Under the pieces are notes generated by a model. The model had not been told where the DNA came from. It did not search any database and saw only the letters and a list, made by a program, of their open reading frames with translations. Shown one piece after another: positions 1-13,929 of a DNA stretch of 64,000 nt (within the stretch, counting starts at the first letter, position 1; each line of letters begins with the position of its first letter). The translations under genes and the position numbers were made by a program. This stretch comes from Eopsaltria australis (Eukaryota > Chordata > Aves > Passeriformes > Petroicidae): NCBI GenBank assembly GCA_034509425.1, contig JAVTVJ010001818.1, positions 62,001-126,000 of the forward strand, written 5' to 3'.

Positions 1-405
1 CTCAGATGGAAGTGAACCAGAAGAATAATTTAATCCAACTCCTGGTGCTGCAGAGAACCATCCCGGAGAGTCACAGCCTGTGCCTGAGAGCATTGTCCAA
101 ATGCTCCCTGAGCTCTGTCAGGCTGGTGCTGTGACCACTGCCCTGCGGAGCTGTGCCAGTGCCCAAACACCCTCTGGGTGAAGAACTTGTTTCTAACATC
201 TAACCTTAACCTCCCCTGACACAACTTCAGGCCATTCCCTCAGATTGTGTTACTGGTCACAACAGAGAAGAGATCAGTGTCTGCCCCTGCTCTTCCCCTC
301 ATATATATATCCTTCTTATAGTGTGGTGCCCAAAACTGCACACAGGACCCAAGATGAGGCTGCACCGGCACAGAATAAAGTGGGACAATCACATCCCTTG
401 ACCCT
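1..405 (-). mobile_element. CR1 LINE 3' fragment with internal deletion, cut by window edge
   Basis: Read on the minus strand, this is the 3' part of a CR1 retrotransposon. Hallmarks are the stretch TGCCTGAGAGCATTGTCC seen on the plus strand near 88 (reverse of the usual GGACAATGCTCTCAGGCAC) and CCTCTGGGTGAAGAA near 170. At about 300-320 the sequence jumps from the segment ending CTCTTCCCCTCAT to an upstream CR1 segment starting GGTGCCCAAAACTGCACACA. About 100 bases expected between these are missing and a short TATATATAT run sits at the join. The copy is old and diverged, with no coding capacity. Confidence 0.85.
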
Positions 406-3400
406 GGGGAAGAGGAGCTCAAATGAATCACTTTGGCAAGATCATGCATGAGATGAAATTGAAATAAAACGTCTGAGTCCACATTTGACCAATTAGTTTT
501 GATGCCAATTTGCTTTTTAACAAATATTTACATACATACTATACAATCTGCCTTTTAACAAATATTTACTAACTTCTCTCAGTCCAACATGTCAAAAAAT
601 GCATTACTGACGTAATTTAACACTTCTTGGAATAAAACTACATCTGCAATCCTTGTGGTACAAAACTCTTTACTGCTCTAGAGTTAGTGGATGCCTCCAA
701 GCAACATCATTTATATGAACATTGCAATTGGGGTGCACCTGTAATGCACCTATTAGAGAGTGAGATTGTTTTTTTCTCTTTCAATATCTCTAAACATTCC
801 TCTGCATTCCTCCTGCCCCTTAGATTCCTTTCAGTCCAATCCTCTGAACATGTGGTACAGCATGATGTGGACGTGCATGTGGACGTGCATAGAGACTGAA
901 TGTCTATAAGATCTTCCAACACTACTTATTTTTTCATTTTGAGTAATATCCATGTGCCTGTTCCACTGCAGACCCTCTGAAAGCAGTGGTCACACAAGGG
1001 AGAGGCAGAGCTACAAGTCCCAAGAGAGCAGAGGCTGAAGAATCTAAATCCCAAAATAGTGTTTGATGCTGACATGGTATTTGCCTAGGGAGTTTTACTG
1101 GGAGGCATACGGAGACTTCTACACTTTTACTTTCGGAGGAAATATGAAACGGAGATTGAAAAGTAAAAAAGGGATTAGTAGAAATAAGGAGACTGCCATC
1201 TAAATTCAGTTCCTTCTTTATATAAGAAGAAATGAAATGAGGAAGAAAGGCCCCAGATGCTGCCTGTTTTCAGTGAGTCAACTCTGTTTCACCTTCCTCT
1301 CCAGAGATAAGAGACTCAGATTTTGTAGCAACTCCAACTTTGACATTTTGGTCTTAAGTCAGCAAGACATTTAAATACCTGCTTTGTGAACAGAATTATA
1401 TTGCTGGCTCCTCAGAACTTTGACCTGAAATTTAAGAACCTATTCCTAACAAGAAAATATTTAAGAAAGAAATATAATACTTAGGAAGGTGGCAGGATCC
1501 AAGAACCAAATTTAAGCTCAATTCTGCAGCAGTAAATATTTGACTGGTTTAGACTGCTCAGTTGTTGTATGCAACATCAGTGATTTAACCCTGTTGGCAA
1601 AGAAAGAGTCTACCTTGCTGCTGTACTCATGCCAGTAAGTATAAAATAATCCCCTTCCCACCTGGTCAAGGAATTCAGATGTGTAAATGCCAAATGAAGT
1701 CTTCTGTATAAAACAAATCTCTTTCTAGCTGACATTTAACTTTATCTCTTGCCTTTATTTCGATGCAAACACATCTTATTCTCCCTTAATGTTCTAGTGG
1801 TAATTTGCAATAAAGGCAGCAATCTGATTGAAAACACAACTTGCAGTATTTCCTGTACCACTCTGAGAAAGATGAAAGCTCTTAACCTCTTGAAGGCATC
1901 TCTCAAATACAATTAATAAATGTATTCTGGCAAAGACAGCAAGATACAATCTCCAGGTAGCAAAGGTCAGTTTACAGCAGGTGGGGATGGAGATATGGAG
2001 ACAGTGCTGCTCACTCGAGAGGCACTTAGTGAGAGAAAATAGCTCGAAACAAGTAAGAAACCATAAAATGTAAAGGAGTGCAAAAATATGAATGGAAAAG
2101 TAGAGTTCTTGACAAATACCCATAATTTTAGGTGGTTGCAAGAATTGGCAGTTTGAGTGGGGAAAAAAAGCATGTATAACCTTGATCCAAGTGCTGAGCT
2201 CAAGCTATTGCATCTGCATGGTTTTCCCCAAACAAATCCATCATCTGCCTTGCTAGAGCGCACTGCTGTACAATACTGAGAAGCACAGTGGATTGCCAAG
2301 AAGAGTTATTAAGGTAAAGGTTCCCAGGTTTTTGGCTTGGGTTTTTTATTCTCTCTTTTTTTTTTTTTTTAATTAGTATTGGTGGTTTTTTTACATTATA
2401 GAAGATTTAGGATCTCCCTTCACTCTTAAGCTATAAGAGAAGGAGGCTGCTGTAAGCCTCTCTGCAGAGAGACACAAGGAATATCCACATGACACTTCCC
2501 TTGAGAACCAAAACCATCAATTGCTGTAATTGAAAGCCCTGGGAGCATCTACAACTACCAGTGAGGGATCTGCAGTCAGCAAACATGTCATTTTTGTTGT
2601 TTCTCTGTATTTATAAATGATTAAGGAAGATCAAGATTTTTTTTCACTGATATGCTTCTTTCATCCTTTTGCACCTGCTGACTGAAAGACATCCAGCGAA
2701 TGTCAAAACTTTTGAGAGCAGCATTAGGTTAAAGACGGAGAATCAAAAGCCACATTGACAGAAAAATTAGGTACCTAGTTTTCCTACATTCTCCATAAAA
2801 CCATAATGAGGCTGAGTCCAGAAAGATTAAAAAAATTGTGGGGAGTGACCTCAACCTGCTATACGTTCATATGTGACATACTGCCCCCCATAGCCAACAT
2901 TTTTCAGATTGCAGCAGGCTATAGTTCTGCAATATGTACATGGAAAAACAAAATACTAGAATAAAAAAATATTGTTCTATAACAATAGTACAACCCTATT
3001 TAAAAGTCTTGCTGACTCTAGAGATACTGGACACGTAAAGAATTTAGTACCTGAGAGTCAGATAAATAATATATCTAGCTTTTCACTTCTTCCTTTTGTA
3101 AGTGAAATGTCCCTTTCAATACATTTAAAGTAAAATGTAATTGTAACAGAAGCCAGCTTTTCAATGACAACCCAAGGTTACTTAAATACAATAATGAACA
3201 TCACAGCAAAATTTCAGGATGACTTTGGACAACCTGGACTACCAATTTACGGACAACAACTTCCAGGATACATCCAGAGGGAGAAAGTTTTGGAAAAAGA
3301 TACACTTTTCTCACGGAGAAACAGGCTAAAATAATAATAATTTGTTCCCATTAAGTCAAAGATTTTTGCTTTTGACTTGAATAGGAACATGATTAAAAGG

Positions 3401-5714
3401 ACTACATAGAAAGAATAGATGAAATCCTTATTAAAAACTGTTTTATTCAAATATCTTTGCAATAAAAAAAACTCAAACCAGAAAATAAAGATTTTCACAG
3501 AACAATTGTTTCAAAAGATAATGTAAAAAAGAAATGTACATAAATCCCACCATTGTATTATATAAGTGTCCTGTGTGGCACTATAGAAAACTAGTGCAAC
3601 TGCACTATTTATATAGGAAATGTGTATTTTAAATTAAATCTATTTTCAAACACTTGGTTTTTTCAGTTGCATAATTTTAATTGGCCAAAGTTATTACTTA
3701 TAGAAATATATGTTAAAATAGCTATAAATTATTTAGAATTCCTTTTTTGATGTTAAGCCTCCTAGTTCAGTCAGAAAACTTACTGACGTTGTCATATGCT
3801 CCTATGGTGTCAAATTCTGCCCTAATTTCTGCACAGGCATATGCCTAAAGAATTGAACTGCTAAGCCTGACAGTTTCAAAACTGGATTGGTGCTTGCAGC
3901 CTCAATTAATTCCCCAGAACATGTGTATGTGATTGTAGATCCCTCTGTGTCAAATTGTTGGGGTTTTTTTCAGAGGAGCTTAAGCCCAGGTAAGGAATGA
4001 TTAGCATGTAATTAGCTGAAAAGCCTCAGATCTTCAGGCAATCTAGTAATTGTGAATTACTCCCAGCCCTTAGCTAAAACAGCTTGTACAAAAGTCTGTG
4101 TGCTGCACACATGTAACCAGCAGGAAATGGTTGCCTGCTTGCACGAATTTTACACATTTTCCAGCTTTCTGATCTGAATGTCACATCCTGTGCCCAGAGA
4201 CATCTTGCATAAGAGATGTATGATACACAGAAGAAGAGATTTTGCTCATTCATCTAGGTAATTGTACACATTTGGTAGATTAGCAAACAATTATATTTTT
4301 CATTAATTAATCATGCCAGACCATGATATGTTCACCATGGCTATGAACAGGTGTGTTCCTATTACAACTCCAGTTGGGAATAGATCAGGCTATGACTTGT
4401 TTTGAGTTCACAGCAGCAATGTTTCTTAGAGATAGACTACTGTAATTTTCTACAAACCAGTATCAGGCCAAAGAGCCACAGGAAAACATATTCTGAAGGA
4501 AACCTGGCTGCTTTTCCACCACCAGATGAAACTGAGTTAGGCCCCATTTCACCCTTTAAACAAAAAGTATATCAGTAACTCATAATTAAACGAAATACTA
4601 ATGTGACTAAAAGTATCCATAGGATTATGTGACTGTTGGATTAGACCATATGTAAAACCCAATGCGTTTGGTAACATGCTATGTATTAAATACTACATAT
4701 TTAACATTGAAAATTCATTCTAGATTATCATATAAAAGCTATAAATTCTGCTTATAGAACAGGATATGGGAATGCTTAAATTGTGTGGACAGTACTTTGA
4801 AACATACTCAAAAATTCATGAGAAAACATAACACATACCTTTGGGTTTTTTTGTTAGATACAACACACAAAATAAAAATTTACCTTTATATTTTGGTATT
4901 ACTTCAAATTAAGAGAACAGCTTTCCTATTGAATACCAATGTAAAAGCAAGGCAAGGAAATGGGTAACAGTACATTACAAAAGCAAAAAGTACAAGCAAT
5001 CACAGATTGATGTTATTTGATACTATTACAATAGAGAAAGGAGTAGGTTTACAAACTTACCCTCATCTTTGCACATGCATCCTGTGTTGACTCTGTGCCT
5101 CTTAACTCTTTTACCAGCATAGAACCTAAGTACTAGAACAAAAATCCATTGAACTTAAATTAACTGAAATTCTAGAACAGACAAACATCTGCAGAAATGC
5201 ACTAAAAATGCTTTATAAAACCTAGTGGTAGCAATCAATTTCTCAATATATTGCTTTAGAGTTTTTTTACTCTGCAATTCTTTGACAAATCATTTAAACC
5301 AATGTGTCAATCAACCCATGAAACAAGAATGCACAGCAACAAGTGTATCGAAACAGCTGAAGTCCTTTGAAACAACACCTGGAAGTCTTCTAGCTTATCA
5401 TTTTAGTTACTGAAACAACGAACAAATACTACAGATTCCATCTTAGAAAAGCCATTTGATTAAATAATGGAGAATTTGCTTTTTTTAGCTGCCATCTGCC
5501 AAACTCCTATGGTTACGTGTGCAATCACGTGGATGAGAAGACCAGCAGTGATCTTAACCTCAGTGTACTCAGTCTGTAACTAGTTTATGCGCAAATAGCA
5601 GAGCCTGATGTCAGCAAACAGAGAAAATAAATCTGTACTAAAAGTAGTTTAAACTATTATTTCTTCCCGAGGAAAGGCTGACCCTGAACTAGTATTTTGA
5701 AGCCTTCAGTGATC
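406..5714. other. AT-rich intronic sequence, no gene seen
   Basis: I see no exon or intact transposon here. A 12-bp unit, GTGGACGTGCAT, is repeated exactly twice in tandem at 867-890. The stretch around 4240-4330 is rich in TAATTA-like words and could be conserved noncoding sequence, but that cannot be judged from one genome. Open frames here are chance frames. Confidence 0.6.
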
Positions 5715-6300
5715 TGGAGGAGGGCTGTGTGAGAGGAAGCAGCAGGGTGCTGTGTCCTGGCTCAGCTCACTGGAAACCACTGTGCCCTCAGAGAAGCCTG
5801 CTCATCTCCAAAGGTAACACGGCAGGCGGTGCCTCAGCAGCACAGCCCCTGTCCTACAGGGCTCTCCCTCACTGTGTCACTTGCTGGCACATGCAGTTGG
5901 AGCCCTCCTGCACCCTGACAGCAGCCTCAGCTCCTCTGAGCTCTCAGTACCCCCCTACACCATGTCTGAATGGTGCTGCTCCTCCAGGGATGGAGCTGTG
6001 CTAACAGGACCTTTCTGAATGTCTATACAAACGTCACATGCAAGTCTGGCTTAACTGGGCAGAGAGCACAGCAAGGCTCCCCTCACCTGCTCTTCTCCAG
6101 GCACAGAGAAGTCTCTCACTGTATCTTCACTGCAGTACAAAGCCACAGCTTCTCCTAAGTCTGCAGTCCTAACTGGGCAACCTGGGAGCTGAAGACAAGT
6201 CATGACACTGAAAGAGTATGGTAAGTAGGCTGCAGGAGCAGAGAAAGCACTGTGGGCAGGAGCCACTTTCCGGAGGAAAACCCATCTCACTCTACCAGAC
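5715..6300. other. GC-rich block of unknown origin in intron
   Basis: This block is clearly richer in G and C than its flanks, with many CAGC, CTGC and CTCC words, but few CpG. Overlapping open frames of 60-90 codons on both strands follow from the composition and resemble nothing I know. It may be a decayed retroelement or LTR. I could not find matched ends or target duplications. Confidence 0.4.
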
Positions 6301-9142
6301 TGACTCCTCTTGGAAACAGCCTAAACTGACCCAACCAGATGGTGAACCAGCTTCTGCTTAGACAAGAACTGATCAAAAAGAACTTCAGTGCAGACGAATG
6401 CAAGCTGGAACTGAAAACAGAGTGTACTGGTTCAGTTCTCTGGTCTCCTGACCTAAACTGAGATTTTTTTTTAAGCTTTCACTTTACACTGTGTACTGCA
6501 GGAGTCTCTGACCTGCAAGAAAATGCATAAATATTTCAACGTAGACAGTAGCCAACACAGCAATTAGTGAGAAAGACTTTATAGGACATTATAAATGGGC
6601 CAGTGAGCAACATCAACACTACCAGATAAGCACAAGCATAACGAAATGAATGAAGGGCATTCCTAGAGGACTGCAGATGTGAAAGATTCATAAACTGAGC
6701 AGCTGTGAGTCCAGCTGGGGGCTCGATGGTGATGTGAATAGGGCTTTGGGCATTAATTTGATGGGACAGTTTGATATTGCCCTTGAAGAAAAACAACAGA
6801 TTTAAAGCAAGCTCTGAAATTAGAAGAGAAAAAAAAACATATTGAATTGAAGTGTATTTTTCTCTGAATCCTGCTATCTGATACCTTTGGAATCCTTAGC
6901 CTTCTCTTGGCAGGTTGCAATTAATGTCTTCAATTTTTTGTTCAGTTGGTTGGATGGTTGGGTGTTTTTTATTTTGCTTTGAGTTTTTTTTTCTCATTTT
7001 TTACAGACTACAGGAAAACAAATTGGTTTTTCCTTGAAAGCTACTAGTTGGTCAGGCACCAGGGTAAAAAAGCAGTGCTTTTTGCTTACGGCAGAACAAG
7101 AGGAAGAAAGAGAAGAGAAGGACTGCTCTTGTCCCATCTGCACAGCACAAAAAGCCTCAGCTGAAGGCATTCAGAAATGCTTCCCAAGGTGGACTGTGGA
7201 ATAGACACAAAAATCACAGTAGTACCATCCAATTCAGTTGTCAGAAAAATATGAAACTCAAGGAGGAAATTTTGGTTCCTTTTGACTTGCTGTGGTTTTG
7301 GAAATATTCCTTCTCAAACACCCAGAGTACATGGAAGCAATTCAGAGAACATCCAACAGTTTAACTGGGTGACGTGGCAAACAGTGAAAGCTACCCCAAT
7401 TACAGCTTACAAGCCAGGGTTTTACTCTATATTTACTCTGAGGTCAATACAGCTCAAGGAGCTGAAACAAAGCTGTGACACATGGTCCTTAATTAAGGAA
7501 GGTCTTTCCTTAATCACTACTGGCTTGGATATTCCTGGTCATTCCAACTTCATTTCTTTAATGCTCCATCTTCCAATCTACTACAAAGGTTACATTTGAT
7601 TATGAATTTACTGCTGGATCATGCAATTAGAGAAAAGGCATTCTTGAGACAAACATGCTCACTTCACTAAAAATGATGAAAAATACTTAAAGAATTAGAA
7701 GTTGCTAACTTTCCTTTTCAATCTGAGGTGTGCAAGAAGGTTTTGAATAGTCAGAACAAGACTGAGAGCAGGTGAGCTGGTCCTTGAGCATAACTTGCTG
7801 AGGAAGGCAGAGATTCTAGCTACTGTCCAGGGATAATCACTGCATACATGGCAATTTTTAACCCCATGAAGGTCTGATGGAAGATACAGATGCGCTCCAC
7901 AGAGACAAGTCTGTTATGTCCCTTCTGCCCCTCCTCAGCTGGGAGCCAGGCTCTGTCTCACCTGCATTTAGTCTCTAATTCCCACCTTCCCAAATATGCT
8001 TTAAATCTGGCCCAGCAACCTCCAACTGCTCCCCAAAATGCAGCACTATTTAGTGAACAGAGCATTATCATAAAAAGCATCAAAGAGCCAAGCCCCTTCC
8101 AGTGAAGAGGATCACAATCCCATGTCCTGGACCAGTAGCTAACCCCCAGCTATTACCCTAAAGTCACTGCAACTACTGAGCCCCTTTCCTCTGCACAATA
8201 AGCCAGCCTTCCTTGATATGGCAGCCACCTCCAGAGAGGAGACACAGCAGGCTGGCATGCACCTTCAGCAACTTCAACAATGCTTTCCAGCAAAGGCAGA
8301 AGGGGAAATGCAAGCATTTAAAAAGATGGGCTGAGGTACATCTTCAGCTCCTCAGAAGCTCCAGTCCCTCCACACTGTTGACAGGGAACTCAAGATTTCA
8401 GAAAACTGTTTCTTATTAAAAAAAAAAAGCCTTCCAATGACTTTCTGTAGCTCAGGAGACCTTCCTCTCCTCCACAAGCATTTATAACAGCCAGAGAAGA
8501 CTGATTGTCTTTAATTGTAGAGGGAAGCTCCATTTCTCTAGGGATGAGAAGTGGAAATCACCTGCGGCCATAGGGAAGTAAAAATAAGTATGCCCTGCCC
8601 TGATGGAACTGACTGCTACTGGTACTTCAAGTAGCCATCAGGTTGGGAGAGATCTGAATGTGCCCTTGTCCCATGGATGGAAAACACTCAGGACCCTCAC
8701 CTCTCCATTTCCTTTCCCAAAAACATATGTATAAAATTCAGATGAGGCAACACTTTAACTGCTGTGCACACAGCATTAAGGTAGGATCCCATATTATGTT
8801 TTATGATTATTTCATAACTACTAGACTGGGATTTGTAAGACATGAAAAGTGGGGGTGCTTGCTCTCATTGTCACTTCAACAACACTTAGCCACTTACTCA
8901 TAGTGCCCTTTCTCTAACACTAATGCCACATGGACTGCAATATATCACAAAATTCACAGCAAAAAAGTACTGTGCATCCTTGTTTCTCGTTTCTTACAAT
9001 TACAGTATTTCAGAAGTAGTGATCCATCTCTCTAAAAGTGATTGAAAAAATATTACAAATGAAAGTAAAACACAACAGCCTATCAAAACCCAAGTTTAAT
9101 ATATTTACCCCAAATCAAAGAATTAAATTTATCAACACTTAC
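6301..9142. other. AT-rich intronic sequence, no gene seen
   Basis: Nothing is recognised here except a short perfect inverted repeat at 7492-7514, with 9-bp arms ATTAAGGAA and TTCCTTAAT around a 5-base loop. The stretch from about 7900 to 8420 is a little more GC-rich and has short chance frames. Confidence 0.55.
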
Positions 9143-9271
9143 AAATGCTTTATAATCACATGACTGGAAGATGAGTTTCTCTGGATGATGTTGCCAATAT
9201 TGTACAGGCGTTGATGCTGTGGCTTCATTTGGAGGTCGCAAGGTAATTGAAGGCTCTCCCCAGTCTCCTGT
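9143..9271 (-). CDS. ANKS1B: ANKS1B exon C: linker end and start of PTB domain
   Basis: This exon has 43 codons, from [20 protein letters not shown] through [20 protein letters not shown] to AF. The first half is the end of the linker. From about [10 protein letters not shown] onward it is the first strand of the phosphotyrosine-binding (PTB/PID) domain, which in AIDA-1 binds the intracellular tail of APP. The acceptor is GTGATTTTCAG ending at 9272 on the minus strand, and the donor after GCA TTT is GTAAGT. Both ends are phase 0, so it joins exon B at Gln-Thr exactly as in the known protein. The next exon, which should begin YLGSM, was not found between 1 and 9142 and presumably lies outside the window. 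The upstream frame also stays open into the intron, but that part has no resemblance to the family. Confidence 0.96.
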
Positions 9272-12200
9272 CTGAAAATCACAGTTGTTCAAGATGTAAG
9301 AGTATGTGCAGGCAAATTCACTATAAAGTAGCCCTCCACTGTTGTGCTCAATTAACAAGGATTTATTTTCTACACATAGAGCCATGTTACTAAAATAAGG
9401 GAACACAACTCCTACAACATTTTTCATTATTTAATTTATAATCCAGAGTCATCTACTGTAGTGCTTAATGAGGCTTTAATTAAATCTCTTTGCTTTGAGA
9501 ATAAAATCATTAGGCACCGGAAATGTTCCTTAAAAATAAGTGTTTACAATACATGTATGAGGATGAAAGCACTTGAAAAAAATCATGAGATGCACAAAAA
9601 TGCCTTTCACAAATTCTGCTATGTGTTTTACAAGCTTTTCTGCACAGTTAATACGCCTTCCATTATCCGGCACATATAACCAATAACTAACTTTCCTAAA
9701 TGGCTAAATAATAGAGACTTTGCTTTGATCTGAAGACTTATTATACATTCTTCAAACACACGAGGCATTTTTTAATCTCTTTACGAATATTTACTTTGAT
9801 CACCTTCTCTTGATGCCTCATTGTGGAGGTATGAACATTGCCCTTCCACATTCATCATTCTCATTGATATCTGAGATTGCCCTTCCAAGCTGTCATCTCC
9901 TCTCTTTCCCCAAAGCCCTCAGAGAACACAGGTAGGAGTGCAGTTTGCTGCCAAATCCCTTTGCAGCACACTCTTCTTCCCTCCAAAAGAGCCAATGCAG
10001 GCATCAGTACAGGAATGTCCCCAGCCTGGCAGTGCTGGTCTGGGTCTCACTTGCCATTGTGTATTTTTGACCATGGCTCCATAGGACCTGAACTGATCTC
10101 TCCTTTGGGGCGCCTTCCACCTTGCAGGCCCACGCATGAGCTGACTTTAACTGAAAATGACTCATGGATGGACTTCTCCTCTTCCTAAGCCCTCTTTTCT
10201 CTGCCACCACCTTCTCTCCTATCCTGTCTGATCTGGACTGCCTCTCAATTCCCCTCTTCTCACAACTCTATGTTTATGCAATTACACTTGTCCTTCCTGA
10301 TCCTCCTTCTTCCCCTGCCCGTTCTCTCTGAAACTATTTTACCCTTTCCTATATGATTATTTCAGTTTGGACTATACTATTTCTTTCTTTACCTGCACTT
10401 ATCTGTGTGTGTTTTCTATGTATGTCATATTGTTAAAATATATGTTGAAACTGGCAAGGAATTGTCATCATCATTTCACACAGAACATGGCTAGAAGTTT
10501 AGACTTTTATAGCAAAAAGAAGTTAAGCATCAAAAACACATGAAAAACATCTTATTGAAGACATTCAAAGTCTGGCAAACTATCACATCTTACTAATTAA
10601 GTCAGGACAGAGTAAACAAAACAAGTACATCATTTTCATGTGTCACAAAATAACGAAATGACACGCATTTGCACAGCTCTGCAATGAAAAGCAAGAGATA
10701 AATCTGGAAACATCAACGTTACCCTGCCAATACGGCGACTTCAAGCAAGAGAACATTATAAAACAAGTTGAATCTAGTTACTTTTGGCACCATTAGCAAA
10801 TCTAGCAATTACACAGTACTGTAATTTCTGTTTTGCCTAGTTAAGTTGCATGTATGCCATGGATGTGACTTCAGCATCAGATTTTGAAAGGGGAACAGCA
10901 GGAGCAATTGCTCCAATTTTTGGCAGTTTGCATCCACAAAAATGAATCCTTCGGCCACTAATACATAAAAACCTTCAATCTTATTTAATCTGAAGTGGGA
11001 ATTTGATTTCTTTACAAGGCAGTTCTTATAAGATTTCCATCATATTACAAGGGCAAGGATCTGCATCCTTATATTAGTGGAGTCTGTCTTTGAAAACAAG
11101 AGAAGATGGATTGCACCAATCACAAATTCTCACAGTGTGCTCAGCTGTCTCTTAAGAACTGTTCAAAGCCACAGCTAACACTTGATTTAGTTCTTTCCCC
11201 CCAACCCCCCCAGTAAAGATACATTCCTGCATGTTCTGTATAAGGAAGCAGAGCTCAGGAGGTACATCTTGGCCATTTAGCAAAAGGTTACTATGACGGA
11301 CAGGGAGTAAATTCAGAACAGAAAAGCTACAAAAGTACATCTTTTGGCCTCTGGTCTCTCCCCCAAGGAAGCACAGGGAAGGCCATGAGACAGGACCAGA
11401 ACTTCTGCTGAACAAGTGACTGGGGTAGTGCTCCAAACCCTTCTGTTGCACTGCTCAGTAGGTGGCTTTCCTCACGTGCAGGAAAGGGATTGCAGTGGCA
11501 AATTAAGCAGGGTACATAAGGGGTAAAGTGAGAACATAATTTTAAACTTTGTTTCCCTTTTGCACATTAAGTATGAAAAGCATAGGGAACTGCATTGTTT
11601 CTGTCTGTAAATAAAGGGAAGAAAAAGGGTAACAGTGATTACCTCTTGTTTTGGCTCAATTTTATAAAGAAATGAGAAATAACCTTCACCCAGGCTAATA
11701 AAACTGGTGTATGAGACACTTAAGAGTGGGACTGTGTGGAGACCATGTTTGTATCCACTGAATGCTCTATAAATATAATCATCCTACTACCTACTCCTTT
11801 CAAATGAGACAAAACAGAGTTGCCAAGATTGCTATACATATCTCTAGGAAGTTCTAAACATGCAATAGAACTGAGGTTAGGGGAATGCAAAGATACAGAA
11901 TTTCTGCTGTTCCTGACAGACCATTACCCTTGGAGGCCTTCCATGTCTTTCAGTGTGTCTCGTAGAGGGAGCAGCTACTAAGAAAAGCTGCATAAAATTA
12001 AACATGTAAGTATAGATTATTATGATGGATGGAAAAGACATTATGCATAGTCAAAATTTTCTTTTACAGCTGTATCATAGATGTTTTTTAATATTCAACA
12101 GAAGTGGCTCCCAGTTTCCTTTCCTTTTGTTTCTTACCAAACTCCTTAGACTTTCAAACAGTACTACTGTTAGTATTCATAACCTATTTAGACTGAGTTG

Positions 12201-13929
12201 TAACAGAGTAGTCTCCAAATCCCAGATCCATGAAGATGTTTAGAAGTGTAATTCTTATATTCCCCAAGAAACTTCCTTTCCTTTTTTTTTTTCTTTTTAG
12301 GGAAGAAAAGCTTTTAAACAAGATTTAGACAGCTAAATACATTCATAAATCCGTGTCTAAAAACCTCAACAGGAAGAAAGGGAGCTTCTCAGCTGTCTGG
12401 CTCTAGTCAGATACTGAAATTCTGAGATTTAGGATGTGATGGTAGCAGCTAACATCAGGTAAAATACAAAATAGGACCATCTTTGACCTAGAGAAGACTT
12501 GAAACCACAAGGCTCAAGTCGGAGTGGAAAAATATTAATTCTAGTAGTCCTGTATCTGAGGAGTTGATGTGGAACAATTTATGGGTGATGTATTGAGATT
12601 CAGGTCCTTCATAGGAACCTAATACACTTTTCAAGCAGTACAGAAATGTTCATAAATTGCTGTGCAAGACCAACTATAATGTTTGATTTACGTTTTAAAA
12701 ATAGATATGATAGTATAAGGATTTTCTGGTTTGAATATTTAATTTGCAATTATAAGAAATAATCATACATTTAAGCTTATGTATTTTTTATGACACAATA
12801 TACAGATGGAGGTATTTATCTCTCTTATGAAGTAGAAAGGCAAGAGATAATTTCTTCCTCATCTAACTTTACAGCTCATCAGACAGCTGTGCAATTTATC
12901 ACATGGTTTTTGCTGTACTGCCTGTGCTTTAGTATTCTAACCTCCCTATGACTTTAACCAGCACCTTTCCTCTCTCTGGCCTCAGCTAACTTGAAAAAGA
13001 AGATTTTTTTTTTGCTCCACATTCTGCAGACAAAGAATTTATAATCAGAAGATGGTCTCAAGGCAGGTGTCAGAGTGGTAAGGATTCAATCCTTTTACAA
13101 TGACAACTTTTAATAGCCTTAGAGACCAATACCTTGTGCTCTTACAGTGTTTTCTAACCCCAAAAATGGGCAGATATGCACTTCTCAGTGCTCTATACTT
13201 CTTCTCAGTGGATGCTTGATGTCAAAAGAACTACAGAAGCAGACTACAGCTATTATTTTTTCTACATTTTTGTTCTACAATTGCTGCACATTTTGCTATC
13301 TCATCCCATTCTCTGAGAAGTGTATTTGACTCATATTGAAAGCACCTGGATGCAGAGATAGTCGCAGATAAGAAGTAACCTCAATAAATCTTCTATAAAA
13401 ATCTAACACCTCCCTCATCTTTTTATAAAAATGTCAAGTTAAAAAGTCTCCATGCTAAAAGGACGAAAAAACCAAGAAGGCCTGGTTTTGAGTGGTATGA
13501 ATGTAGTTATTTTTAACAAGGACCACATGTTATAACTTTCAACCTGTTAAGCCTCATGACTGGTTATGGTAACGTGTATTAGTCACCATGACAACAACAA
13601 ATTGGAGCACACATGGATACAACAGTTCTGGCTGAAAAATGTATCATTTTCTCCCTGTAAAAATGTTAAATGTTCTGCAGAACAGTCAAATCCTCATTGT
13701 TTGCTAATATTTTAATTCCAGAGGAAAACAATTTTTTTTTAACTCCTTATATGTTTGGCTTTTGAAATAATGGAAACAGGTTCATGGTGTACTTAAGGCT
13801 TAAAAATCTCCTAAAGCTTAGTAGTCAAAATGACCCTGCTCTGGCAGAAATGTCCCAAGGAGGCATGACAGAATTAGGAGAAATCTACAGCTGCTCTCAA
13901 ATACTCTGCTGAACAACTGGCTGTTGTCC
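9272..13929. other. AT-rich intronic sequence, no gene seen
   Basis: I see no exon and no clear transposon here. The segment at 9870-10330 is pyrimidine-rich on the plus strand (many CTTCC, CTCC and TCTCT words). Open frames of about 100 codons near 9877 and 11152 have no recognisable motif. Confidence 0.55.

Larger units (their letters stand above)
1..9142 (-). other. ANKS1B: ANKS1B intron downstream of exon C (partial)
   Basis: This intron starts with the donor GTAAGT next to exon C and runs off the left edge of the window. It holds a CR1 fragment at the edge and a GC-rich block near 5.7-6.3 kb. The next PTB exon was not seen. Confidence 0.8.

Noticed and set aside
9083..9427. 114-codon continuous minus-strand frame as one coding unit
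   Set aside because: Only the middle 43 codons match ANKS1B; both flanks are intron beyond good AG and GT splice sites.
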